Shown here one piece after another: positions 20,202 through 28,767 of a DNA stretch of 64,000 bases (its first letter is position 1; every line of letters starts with the position of its first letter). The translations under genes and the position numbers were made by a program. The stretch comes from Sphingobacterium sp. lm-10 (GTDB taxonomy: Bacteria; Bacteroidota; Bacteroidia; Sphingobacteriales; Sphingobacteriaceae): assembly GCF_023554555.1 (NCBI RefSeq), contig NZ_JAMJWC010000001.1, positions 620,001-684,000 on the forward strand, read 5' to 3'. The notes beneath the pieces were generated by a model. The model did not search any database. It saw only the letters and a list, made by a program, of their open reading frames with translations, and was not told the origin of the DNA.

Positions 20202-21083
20202 ATGAAAGAATTACATGGAGCGGGAGTCGCGTTAGTGACACCATTTCACAGCGATGGATCTATTGACTTCGAATCTTTAGCAACATTGATTGAGTATCAG
20301 ATAACAGGTGGAATGGATTATCTGGTTTCTTTGGGCACCACTGGTGAAGTAGCTACACTGAACAAGAAAGAAAAATTTGCCGTATGGGAATTTACGGCTA
20401 AACAGGTAGCAGGGCGTATACCTTTGGTAGCCGGAATAGGGGGTAATAATACCGCTGAAGTTGTCGCAGAGGTAAGTAGCTTCGATGTGTCCGGTTATTG
20501 TGCCATACTCTCCGTTTCTCCTTATTATAGTAAGCCTACTCAAGCTGGGATTTATGCACATTATAAAGCGATCGCCGAAGCGAGTAAGTTGCCGATCATT
20601 CTATATAATGTACCATCTAGAACAGGGAGTAGCATCTCATCAGCGACAACGGTACGCTTAGCGAAGGATTTTGCCAATATCGTAGCGACGAAAGAGGCAT
20701 CTGGAAGCTTTGCGCAGTTTAGTGAAATCATGCGCGACAAACCAGCAGATTTTCTGTTAATCTCGGGCGACGATCCAATTACGTTGCCGATGATGTCTTT
20801 GGGCGCCGTAGGCTTGATATCCGTGGTGGCAAATGCTTACCCGAAGCAAATTGCTGATTTGGTACACGCGTGTGCCGCAGGAGATTATGTAGGAGCGCGA
20901 ACTACACACAATAGCTTATTGGAAACGATAGACTTGTGCTTTGTAGATGCTAATCCATGTGGTGTGAAGTACATCTTGCAAGAATTGTATATCGGTACCG
21001 AACATGTTCGCCTGCCTTTGGTAACGATTACAGACGCTACTAAGGAAGCCATAAAACAGGCAATGCCTTTGCTAGCGCAGTAA
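20202..21083 (+). CDS. dapA: 4-hydroxy-tetrahydrodipicolinate synthase
   Basis: Condenses pyruvate with aspartate semialdehyde at the branch point to lysine and peptidoglycan diaminopimelate. The Schiff-base lysine is K164 in ATKEASGS. The proton-relay residues T46-T47 (GTTGE) and Y135 (YNVPSRTG) and the carboxylate-binding R140 are present. Length (293 aa) is standard. Ten bases after ligA on the same strand, so probably co-transcribed, and closed by a strong terminator. Confidence 0.96.
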   Translation: MKELHGAGVALVTPFHSDGSIDFESLATLIEYQITGGMDYLVSLGTTGEVATLNKKEKFAVWEFTAKQVAGRIPLVAGIGGNNTAEVVAEVSSFDVSGYCAILSVSPYYSKPTQAGIYAHYKAIAEASKLPIILYNVPSRTGSSISSATTVRLAKDFANIVATKEASGSFAQFSEIMRDKPADFLLISGDDPITLPMMSLGAVGLISVVANAYPKQIADLVHACAAGDYVGARTTHNSLLETIDLCFVDANPCGVKYILQELYIGTEHVRLPLVTITDATKEAIKQAMPLLAQ

Positions 21084-21135
21084 AATAACGGTATTTTTCT
21101 TCTATCACTTCTGTGGTGAAATGCAATGATGTGAT

Positions 21136-21176
21136 AAAAAAATTAAAAGTGTTAATTTAACACTTTTAATTTTTTT
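21136..21176. terminator. Long A/T-flanked terminator after dapA
   Basis: Near-perfect palindrome: 21141-21155 pairs with 21157-21171, extended by A and T runs on either side. Strong in the plus direction. Confidence 0.8.
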
Positions 21177-21233
21177 ATAATTATCTTACATTTAACAAAT
21201 GCGTTTTACAATTTACTAACCACAGATACATCT

Positions 21234-22283
21234 ATGTTAAATTTTTCAGACCATCCCCATACCCGTCTCAATATTCTGACGGGCGAAAAGGTGCTGGTAT
21301 CTCCTCATCGAAGCAAACGTCCGTGGCAGGGACAAGTGGAAGATCTCGTTGTCGAACAGCGGCCTTCTTACGATGCGACTTGTTATTTATGTCCTGGGAA
21401 TAAACGTGCTGATGGCACGGTTAATCCCGAATACGGGGATAGTTTTGTTTTTGTCAATGATTTTTCGGCGTTGTTGCAAGATACTCCACAAGGCCAGTAT
21501 AATGATTCTGATCTTTTGCAGGCAGAAAGCGAACGCGGCATTTGTAAAGTGATCGCTTTCAGTCCGCGGCACGATCTTACACTTCCGGAGATGGAAGAAG
21601 ATGCGATTGTCGCGGTAGTAGATTTGTGGCAACAAGAATTTTCTGAGCTTGCTAAGCATGATTGGATAAAATACATTCAGATTTTTGAGAACAAAGGTGC
21701 CATCATGGGATGTAGCAATCCACATCCTCATGGACAGATCTGGGCGCAAGGTAATGTACCGGTAGAGGTGGAGAAGGAGAATGCACAACAGCACCATTAT
21801 TTTGTAAAGCATGGTGTATCTCTTTTATCCGCTTATGTAAACTTGGAGATTCAAAAAAATGAGCGTATTATCATCGACAATGATCACTTTATAGCATTAG
21901 TGCCGTTTTGGGCGGCATGGCCTTACGAAACGATGATCGTCAGTAAACGTCATGTTTCCAGCATAGCGGAATTCACTGCCGAAGAAAAAACAGATTTGGC
22001 CAAAACATTACAGGAATTGACCATTCGTTACGACAATATTTTTAATACCTCTTTTCCCTATTCTGCAGGAATGCACCAGGCACCGGTGAACAGTGGTAAT
22101 CAAGCGCATTGGCATTGGCACATGCATTTCTATCCGCCATTATTACGCTCTGCTACCGTGAAGAAATTTATGGTAGGCTATGAGATGATGGCAAATCCAC
22201 AGCGCGACGTCACGCCAGAATATGCTGCCGATTTAATAAAAAAACAAGCAACAACACATTATAAAACACGTTTAGATGTCTAA
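21234..22283 (+). CDS. galT: Galactose-1-phosphate uridylyltransferase
   Basis: Leloir-pathway enzyme exchanging UDP between UDP-glucose and galactose-1-phosphate. The zinc ligands CYLC (about 56-59) and the catalytic HxH in NPHPHGQIWAQ (about 162-172) are present, as is the C-terminal HWHWHMHFYPP. Length (349 aa) is normal. The galK start codon lies inside its last codons (8-base overlap), so the two form a coupled operon. No galE or galM is nearby. Confidence 0.96.
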   Translation: MLNFSDHPHTRLNILTGEKVLVSPHRSKRPWQGQVEDLVVEQRPSYDATCYLCPGNKRADGTVNPEYGDSFVFVNDFSALLQDTPQGQYNDSDLLQAESERGICKVIAFSPRHDLTLPEMEEDAIVAVVDLWQQEFSELAKHDWIKYIQIFENKGAIMGCSNPHPHGQIWAQGNVPVEVEKENAQQHHYFVKHGVSLLSAYVNLEIQKNERIIIDNDHFIALVPFWAAWPYETMIVSKRHVSSIAEFTAEEKTDLAKTLQELTIRYDNIFNTSFPYSAGMHQAPVNSGNQAHWHWHMHFYPPLLRSATVKKFMVGYEMMANPQRDVTPEYAADLIKKQATTHYKTRLDV

Positions 22284-23433
22284 GGAAAGCAAACTAAAGG
22301 AAAGATATCTGGCTCTATTTGGCGCGGAGCCGGATTTAATGGCGAAGTCACCGGGGCGGATCAATCTTATCGGAGAGCATACGGACTATAATGAAGGGTT
22401 TGTGCTGCCTACTGCCATAGATAAGGCCATCTACGTGGCGTTAGCAACACGTGAAGACGATAAGATCGTATTGTATGCGGAGGACTTTTCAGAATATTTT
22501 GAATCGAGCATTCATACCGTAAGCCCGTCCGATAAGGGTTGGCCAAATTATATCCTTGGTGTGGTGCATCAGCTACAGGAACTTGGTTTAGCACCTAAAG
22601 GATTTAATCTATATGTGGATGGCGATGTGCCATTGGGAGCGGGTTTATCTTCCTCTGCGGCGGTAGAATGTGCTACTGGATTTGCCTTGAATGAACTTTT
22701 TCAGTTTAAACTTAGCCGGCAAGAAATTGCTAAAATCGGCCAAATGGCGGAACATACTTTTGCTGGTGTAAAATGTGGTATCATGGATCAATTCGCATCG
22801 GTGCTGAGTAAAGAAGATTTCGTGATCAAGCTAGATTGCCGTTCTTTGGAATACGAACATGTGCCCCTACTTTTGGGAGATTATGAGTTGGTGTTGCTCA
22901 ACACGAATGTCAAACATTCATTAGCATCGTCTGCCTATAATGATCGACGTAATTCCTGCGAACAGGGTGTGGCTTGGCTACGGGAGGAATATCCAGAAGT
23001 GCTCAGCCTACGTGATGCTACTGTGGACATGCTGGAATCTGTCGTAAAACCTAAAAGTGAGGACATATTTACAAAGTGTAAGTATGTCGTAGAAGAGAAT
23101 ATTCGTGTAGAGTTGGCTTGTGAAGCCTTAAAATCGGGCAACATCGAAGAGATGGGACGTCAGATGTTTGAAGCACATCAGGCCATTAGTAAAGACTATG
23201 AAGTGAGCTGTGCGGAGTTAGATTTTTTGGTAGATTACATGAAAGAGCAACCAGAGGTGGTAGGAGCTAGAATGATGGGCGGCGGTTTTGGTGGCTGTAC
23301 TATTAATATTGTTAAGAAAGGACATGCCGAGCGTATTGCAAAGCAGGTAGCGCCAGCATACAAAGATGCTTTCGGATTAGCACTCGAACCGATCTTTGTC
23401 GCCGCATCAGGTGGATCAACTTTGTTGAACTAA
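22276..23433 (+). CDS. galK: Galactokinase
   Basis: Phosphorylates galactose at C1; GHMP kinase family. The galactokinase signature GRINLIGEHTDYN is at residues about 28-40, the ATP loop PLGAGLSSSAA near 117-127, and the C-terminal GARMMGGGFGGC near 335-346. Length (385 aa) is typical. Overlaps galT by 8 bases and is followed by a shared bidirectional terminator with the converging GH3 gene. Confidence 0.97.
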   Translation: MSKESKLKERYLALFGAEPDLMAKSPGRINLIGEHTDYNEGFVLPTAIDKAIYVALATREDDKIVLYAEDFSEYFESSIHTVSPSDKGWPNYILGVVHQLQELGLAPKGFNLYVDGDVPLGAGLSSSAAVECATGFALNELFQFKLSRQEIAKIGQMAEHTFAGVKCGIMDQFASVLSKEDFVIKLDCRSLEYEHVPLLLGDYELVLLNTNVKHSLASSAYNDRRNSCEQGVAWLREEYPEVLSLRDATVDMLESVVKPKSEDIFTKCKYVVEENIRVELACEALKSGNIEEMGRQMFEAHQAISKDYEVSCAELDFLVDYMKEQPEVVGARMMGGGFGGCTINIVKKGHAERIAKQVAPAYKDAFGLALEPIFVAASGGSTLLN

Positions 23434-23450
23434 AATAGGACAATTAACAA

Positions 23451-23488
23451 AAGAAGAGCGGGTTATCGTAAGACAACCCGCTCTTCTT
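23451..23488. terminator. Bidirectional terminator between galK and the GH3 gene
   Basis: Perfect 14-bp stem (23451-23464 with 23475-23488) and a 10-base loop in the space between two convergent stop codons. Confidence 0.75.
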
Positions 23489-23507
23489 GTATTTGAAAAA
23501 TTAATTA

Positions 23508-25793
23508 TTAGTTGCTCAAAGTAAATCTGGTTACCTGGGTATCCGCCGAGTTTGTACCCACAAATACTTCAAAATCGCCAGGTTCAGCAACCCACTCTAA
23601 TTCGTGGTTAAAGAATTTCAGATCTTCCTCTTGTAAGGTAAAAGACACCTTTTTCGTTTCTCCTTTTTTAATCAATAGCTTCTCGAATTTTTTCAATTCT
23701 TTGACCGGGCGGGTGATCGATCCGACGACATCACGAATGTACAACTGTACCACTTCTTCACCATCCCAGTTACCCGAATTGGTGACGTCTACCTGTACTT
23801 CGATGGTGCTACCTGCTGTTAGGATTTCTGACGAAAGCTGCGGCTGCCCATAATCAAATTGGGTATAGCTTAAGCCGTATCCGAAGGGATATAGGGGTGC
23901 GTTATCTACATCAATGTAGTTAGAACGAAATTTTTCAAACCACTGTCCTTTTGCCAAAGGGCGTCCGGTGTTCTTATGCGCATAGTAAAGCGGAAGTTGC
24001 CCTACGTGTTTTGGAAAACTTGCCGGAAGTTTACCGGAAGGGTTTACGTCACCAAACAACACATCTGCTACGGCTTTTCCAGTTTCTGACCCGCCAAACC
24101 ACACATTTAAGATGGCAGGCACCGCTTTACTCTCTCCAACAATGGTCATCGGGCGGCCAGCGAAAAGAACCAATACCACCGGTTTTCCGGTGGCCAATAG
24201 CTTTTTTAATAAGCGTTGTTGGATTTCTGGAATTCCGATATCTACACGACTGGAACTTTCTCCAGACATTTCCGAAGATTCTCCCAATGCGGCTATGATG
24301 ACGTCCACGTCTTTGGTTGCTGCTACCGCTTCTGCCAAAATCGTTTCCTCATCGCGCTCATCTCTCGGAATAGTGCGGCCAAACATCGTTGCACGCTCTT
24401 GATAAGCAGCATCTTCTAAGAGATTCGAACCGATGTGCGTAATGACTTCTACTTGATTACCCAATGCAGCACGCATCCCTTCTACTAAGGATGGCGTATT
24501 GGCATGATCGGCACTCACACTCCAGGTACCTGGCATATTGCTACCGGTATTAGCCAATGGGCCAATAACTGCTACTTTACCTTGCTTTTTTAAAGGCAGA
24601 AGCTGCTTTTCATTTTTAAGCAACACAAAAGATTTTGTAGCTGCTTCCCGTGCTTTTTCTAAGTGCGCTTTGGTATAGATATCGGTTTTTGCGCGTTTGG
24701 GATCCGTGTTTTTATAGGGATCGTCAAACAAGCCGAGCTTGTATTTTGCTTCCAATACGGCACGGCAGGCAGCATCAATACGTTCTTGAGAAACTTTGCC
24801 TTCGGTAAATGATTGCTCCAACGTAGTTAAGAAGCCCTCACCAACCATGTCCATATCCATGCCGGCATTGAGAGAAAGTTGAGATACGTGCTTCAAATCT
24901 CCTAATCCGTGATCTACCAGTTCGTTGATTCCAGTGTAGTCTGATACCACCAACCCTTTGAAACCCCAGTCTTTGCGTAATACATCGCTTAATAACCATT
25001 TATTAGCGCTGGCTGGAACTCCATTGATGTCGTTGAAAGATACCATGACCGAACCAACACCCGCATCAATAGCCGCTTTGTAGGGAGGAAAGTATTCGTT
25101 GTACATGCGGTGCAGACTCATGTCGGTGGTATTATAGTCTTTACCGCTTTCGGCAGCACCGTACAAGGCGAAATGTTTTACACAAGCTAACATCGCATCT
25201 CTAGCACGTAAATCATCTGATTGTAATCCGCGAACCATTGCTGCGGCAATCAAGCTACCTAAATAAGGGTCTTCGCCGCTTCCTTCAGAAATACGTCCCC
25301 AGCGGGCATCACGACTAATGTCTACCATCGGGGAAAATGCCCAGTGAATACCATCTGCCGTAGCTTCTTTGGTTGCAATACGAGCTGTTTGTTGAATTAA
25401 ATTCAGATCCCAAGAGGCAGCTAAGCCCAACGGAATAGGAAAAGCGGTGCGGTAGCCGTGTATCACATCCATTCCAAAGATAATTGGAATTTTCATGCGT
25501 GATTGCTTCATGGCAATTTCCTGAGCACGACGGGTCTTCTCTGGTGTGCTGAGGCTGAAGATGCCACCGATTTTTCCTTCGGCAATCTTTTCTTCCACAC
25601 CGGTAGATACGACAGAGCCAGTCACGGCTTCGCCTGCCGTTACCAGGTTTAGTTGCCCGATCTTTTCCTGTAAGGTCATCTTAGACATTAAATCGTCTAA
25701 GAATCGGTTCATTTTGGTATCATCTTGCTGCGCTTGCGACAAAAAAGGTATCGCTAGTGCACATAGTATCAATCGAAAATGTCGTTTATTCAT
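23508..25793 (-). CDS. GH3 beta-glucosidase (BglX-like), periplasmic
   Basis: Exo-acting beta-glucosidase that releases glucose from oligosaccharides in the periplasm. From the ATG at 25793 a signal peptide (LILCALAIPFLSQAQ) is followed by the GH3 TIM-barrel (IPIIFGMDVIHGYRTAFPIP near 115-135). The nucleophile aspartate sits in VVSDYTGI (about 295). The alpha/beta sandwich domain (AALGESSEMSGESSSR, acid/base region near 530-545) and a C-terminal fibronectin-III-like domain (TNSGNWDGEEVVQLY) complete it. Length (761 aa) is normal for BglX types. Last gene of the minus-strand PUL; it begins 15 bases after the GH144-type gene. In-frame codons upstream of 25793 only overlap that gene. Confidence 0.93.
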   Translation of the reverse strand: MNKRHFRLILCALAIPFLSQAQQDDTKMNRFLDDLMSKMTLQEKIGQLNLVTAGEAVTGSVVSTGVEEKIAEGKIGGIFSLSTPEKTRRAQEIAMKQSRMKIPIIFGMDVIHGYRTAFPIPLGLAASWDLNLIQQTARIATKEATADGIHWAFSPMVDISRDARWGRISEGSGEDPYLGSLIAAAMVRGLQSDDLRARDAMLACVKHFALYGAAESGKDYNTTDMSLHRMYNEYFPPYKAAIDAGVGSVMVSFNDINGVPASANKWLLSDVLRKDWGFKGLVVSDYTGINELVDHGLGDLKHVSQLSLNAGMDMDMVGEGFLTTLEQSFTEGKVSQERIDAACRAVLEAKYKLGLFDDPYKNTDPKRAKTDIYTKAHLEKAREAATKSFVLLKNEKQLLPLKKQGKVAVIGPLANTGSNMPGTWSVSADHANTPSLVEGMRAALGNQVEVITHIGSNLLEDAAYQERATMFGRTIPRDERDEETILAEAVAATKDVDVIIAALGESSEMSGESSSRVDIGIPEIQQRLLKKLLATGKPVVLVLFAGRPMTIVGESKAVPAILNVWFGGSETGKAVADVLFGDVNPSGKLPASFPKHVGQLPLYYAHKNTGRPLAKGQWFEKFRSNYIDVDNAPLYPFGYGLSYTQFDYGQPQLSSEILTAGSTIEVQVDVTNSGNWDGEEVVQLYIRDVVGSITRPVKELKKFEKLLIKKGETKKVSFTLQEEDLKFFNHELEWVAEPGDFEVFVGTNSADTQVTRFTLSN

Positions 25794-25807
25794 GTTGTAT
25801 ATTTTGC

Positions 25808-27175
25808 TTAGCGGATTTTTGGAGATGTAAACCCTAGCTTTTTCAATCCCGTTTGTATTTCTGGAGCCTCCATAAAGAGCTTCCAGAGCAAGCCGCTTCG
25901 ATAGTTTTCGATCATCACCACAATAGGGCCCTGATCGATGGCGAGGTAGTGCTGTGGGAACCAGTCTTCGGTTTCGCTGTAGGCATCGTAGAATCCATAT
26001 TTTCCCCAAACTTTATCACCTAATGAGTCTTTTAAATAATGTGCAAAAGCAATACTCTCTTTTGGCGTGTATGGCATGGAAGATAATGCAGCGGTAGGGC
26101 TAATCACACCGTGATCATTGTCTGGATGATGTGCATCATATCCTTTAAGGGAGTAGCTGGCCGTTAATCCCCAGCCTTTTTCTGCACCATAACCTTTGTA
26201 ATTCTTTGGATTCTCTTCTGCATACGCAATATTGATTTTGGCGTGGTTACTTACCACATCCCAATAATTTGCATAGCGATCCTGCAAACCTTGCGGATCA
26301 AGCCCTAAATAGGAATAATGAGCCCAGAACAATGGCCCGATTTCGCCGGGACGTGCATTGTGTTTGATGCTCAAGGGTATATTTAGCTTTTCTGCGGATG
26401 AACGAATCTCGCCAGAACGCGCCCAACCTTCGTGGTAAACCGTGGTATCGATAGGGTGATTAGGAGAAGATGCCGCAAGAATGTAGGTAATTAATCCTTC
26501 ATCGTATCCGCGTACGGGATGGTTCATACCAAAATCCACCGTTGGACTCCAATGCCAATAAATTACCTGCTGTCCATTGGTGTAGTGATTCCAGTTAATA
26601 CCTTTCCACAATTCATCGGCCTGGGTTGCAACTGCTTTTTCTTCGTCTGTACCATTTTTCAGGTATTCGCGTACCATGATCAGTGCTTCGGCCATGAATG
26701 CGGTCTCCACGATATCACCACCATTATCCTGCTCGCTAAATGCTTGTACCTTTTTCGTATCTCCATGATACCAATGCGCCCAAGCTCCTTTAAATCGATC
26801 GATCTCTCCCAGATAGGTCATCACATGATCTAAGCGATTCACGCCCTCTTCACGCGTAATGAAGCCTCTTTCGATTCCGGTGATAATGGCCATCAATCCA
26901 AAGCCGCTGCCACCTATCGTGACCACGTTTTTGTCATTTTTCGGATAAATACCATCCAAGTGTATTCTTTCGCGCGCCATACCAGAGGTAGGCTCAGCGC
27001 CCTCCCAGAAATACTGAAAGGTGTTTCGTTGAATTTCGGTAAGTAGGGAATCATCTGCTGCAGATGACTCCGTTGATACGTTGTTTTCAGTGTGGTTGCT
27101 GGTATTGCTTTGGCAAGCGATGAATAGGCTTGTTGCTGCTAAAATCGTAAACCCTACTGTTTTTATTTCCCTCAT
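25808..27175 (-). CDS. GH144-type (glycoamylase-like, PF10091) lipoprotein, probable endo-beta-1,2-glucanase
   Basis: Surface or periplasmic lipoprotein: signal peptide with lipobox FIAC (Cys near 20), then a roughly 30-residue Ser/Asn-rich linker. The rest is an (alpha/alpha)6 barrel of the glycoamylase-like family: FQYFWEGAEPTSGMARER (about 54-71), GGSGFGLMAIITGIERGFI (about 87-105), WHWSPTVDFGMN, GYDEGLITYILAASSP, FWAHYSYLGLDP and a C-terminal DQGPIVVMIENYRSG. Members classed in GH144, first shown for a Chitinophaga pinensis enzyme, cut beta-1,2-glucan. The same fold also occurs in cyclic glucan synthases, so activity is probable rather than sure. It sits between SusD and GH3 in one operon. 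Confidence 0.85.
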   Translation of the reverse strand: MREIKTVGFTILAATSLFIACQSNTSNHTENNVSTESSAADDSLLTEIQRNTFQYFWEGAEPTSGMARERIHLDGIYPKNDKNVVTIGGSGFGLMAIITGIERGFITREEGVNRLDHVMTYLGEIDRFKGAWAHWYHGDTKKVQAFSEQDNGGDIVETAFMAEALIMVREYLKNGTDEEKAVATQADELWKGINWNHYTNGQQVIYWHWSPTVDFGMNHPVRGYDEGLITYILAASSPNHPIDTTVYHEGWARSGEIRSSAEKLNIPLSIKHNARPGEIGPLFWAHYSYLGLDPQGLQDRYANYWDVVSNHAKINIAYAEENPKNYKGYGAEKGWGLTASYSLKGYDAHHPDNDHGVISPTAALSSMPYTPKESIAFAHYLKDSLGDKVWGKYGFYDAYSETEDWFPQHYLAIDQGPIVVMIENYRSGLLWKLFMEAPEIQTGLKKLGFTSPKIR

Positions 27176-27208
27176 ATTTTTCTAGTAATTCGCTTTTTTG
27201 TGTAGATA

Positions 27209-28744
27209 CTATCGCTGTTCTAGCCCAACTAACTGTGGCAAAATGTCTTGCTGTGGTAATGGATAAGGATAAAAGCGACCTGTGGCAGGGTAGGTTCTTC
27301 CTTCATAGTTCAACTCATTGGTACGATCATGACGGATCAAATCATAAAAACGAATACCCCATTCCGAACCGAATTCAGCAAACTTTTCATCTAAAACATT
27401 TGCGAGAGTCGCACCCGAGATGTCACTTAAATTTGCACGGCGACGAACAATATTAACCGCCTCATCGGCACTTAACGTACTGCTAGAAGCACCACTAACT
27501 AAGGCTTCAGCATGCATCAACAGGATTTCCGCGTAGCGAATGACGATCATATTTTTGTTTTCGCCATAATTCGTACGGCCTTGTGTGAGCTGTGTAGATG
27601 GCAAGTAGTGTTTGCCACTTAGGAAAAAATACCTTGGGTGATCATTAAATACATCACCTTCGCGGGTGGTATTGCTGATGAAATCAGGCAGTTCTGCATA
27701 TTGCGGATCACTTTGCAGTTCGGCAATCCCACGTGGCGTAAATAGTACGGTGGTCTCTAAGCGATCAGTTTCTCCACGATCCAACATAAATTTGATATAT
27801 TTTTGGCTCGGTTCGTAGAAACCCCATCCTTGGCTGGCTCCGGCGCGAGCCGGTGTCCAACTGCTTGGGCCATAAAAATCCCAAGGGAATCGGTAAGAAG
27901 CTCCTGTATTTGTACCTAAATCTGAATATTGGTACTCCAATAAGTTTTCGTTATTGAGTTTGCCCGGTATCTTAAATAGCTGGTAGTAATCTGCTGAAAG
28001 ACTATACAATCCACTACTGATGATCTGACTGGTTGCCTCGGCGACCGCTGGATAATCTTTCGCTTCCAAATTAGCCATTGCTTTCACTGCCAATGCCGTG
28101 TGACGGGTTACTCCACCACGAATGTCTGTACGCTGGTTGGGGCGCACATCTGGCAGGGCAGGCATAGCCTCGTCCATCAACGTGGAGATATGAGCCATCA
28201 CACCTGCGAAATCTGTAGGCTCCACATTAAACATGTCTGCCGGTACCGAACTAGTTGGGATCAATATCGTTCCCCATAAACGGGCAAGTTGGAGCATTTC
28301 AAAGCCTTGCATCACTTTGATTTCGGCAATGTACTGTTGTGCGGTGGCTTCCGGCGCGCCGGCCGCTTGGTACTTCTGAATTTCTTCGATAGCACCTTGC
28401 CAATTGATCAGGTCGGTGTACAGATTTAACCAGGTGGAGTTCAGCATCCAGAAATTGCGATCATAACGGAAGTTATCTGCATTAGCAAATAAAGGCTGGT
28501 CGCCGAGACCTCCTGCATTGATGTCATCTCCACGAACGCCAATTAACGGCACCGTTTCCCATTCCATGCTATACAAGTCGTTGTATGCACCACGTGCCAG
28601 CAATACCATGTTAGCGCTCTGCGAGTAATCAATCTCATCGGCGATAATTTCGTTTTCTAGTGGTGCATCGAGTGAGCAGGCACTCATCATTACTAGCGTG
28701 GATAGCGAAAGTAAGGTATGAGCAGTTTTATATAGTTTTTTCAT
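27209..28744 (-). CDS. SusD/RagB-family glycan-binding lipoprotein
   Basis: Outer-membrane lipoprotein that caps the SusC channel and binds the incoming oligosaccharide. Signal peptide with lipobox MSAC, then the helical SusD fold with tetratricopeptide-like repeats. EIKVMQGFEMLQLARLWG (about 140-157) is the typical first TPR helix pair, and the C-terminal RYAEILLMHAEAL, AVNIVRRRANL and EFGSEWGIRFYDLIRHDR are family hallmarks. It follows SusC by 23 bases and precedes the GH144-type gene, a standard PUL arrangement. Start at 28744 (MKKLYK) rather than 28753. Confidence 0.94.
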   Translation of the reverse strand: MKKLYKTAHTLLSLSTLVMMSACSLDAPLENEIIADEIDYSQSANMVLLARGAYNDLYSMEWETVPLIGVRGDDINAGGLGDQPLFANADNFRYDRNFWMLNSTWLNLYTDLINWQGAIEEIQKYQAAGAPEATAQQYIAEIKVMQGFEMLQLARLWGTILIPTSSVPADMFNVEPTDFAGVMAHISTLMDEAMPALPDVRPNQRTDIRGGVTRHTALAVKAMANLEAKDYPAVAEATSQIISSGLYSLSADYYQLFKIPGKLNNENLLEYQYSDLGTNTGASYRFPWDFYGPSSWTPARAGASQGWGFYEPSQKYIKFMLDRGETDRLETTVLFTPRGIAELQSDPQYAELPDFISNTTREGDVFNDHPRYFFLSGKHYLPSTQLTQGRTNYGENKNMIVIRYAEILLMHAEALVSGASSSTLSADEAVNIVRRRANLSDISGATLANVLDEKFAEFGSEWGIRFYDLIRHDRTNELNYEGRTYPATGRFYPYPLPQQDILPQLVGLEQR

Positions 28745-28767
28745 TTGAATCATAGTTTTATGGCTGC

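Noticed and set aside
25793..26009. Longer GH3 protein starting upstream of 25793
   Set aside because: The extra 72 residues overlap the GH144-type gene and have no signal peptide, while the ATG at 25793 starts one.
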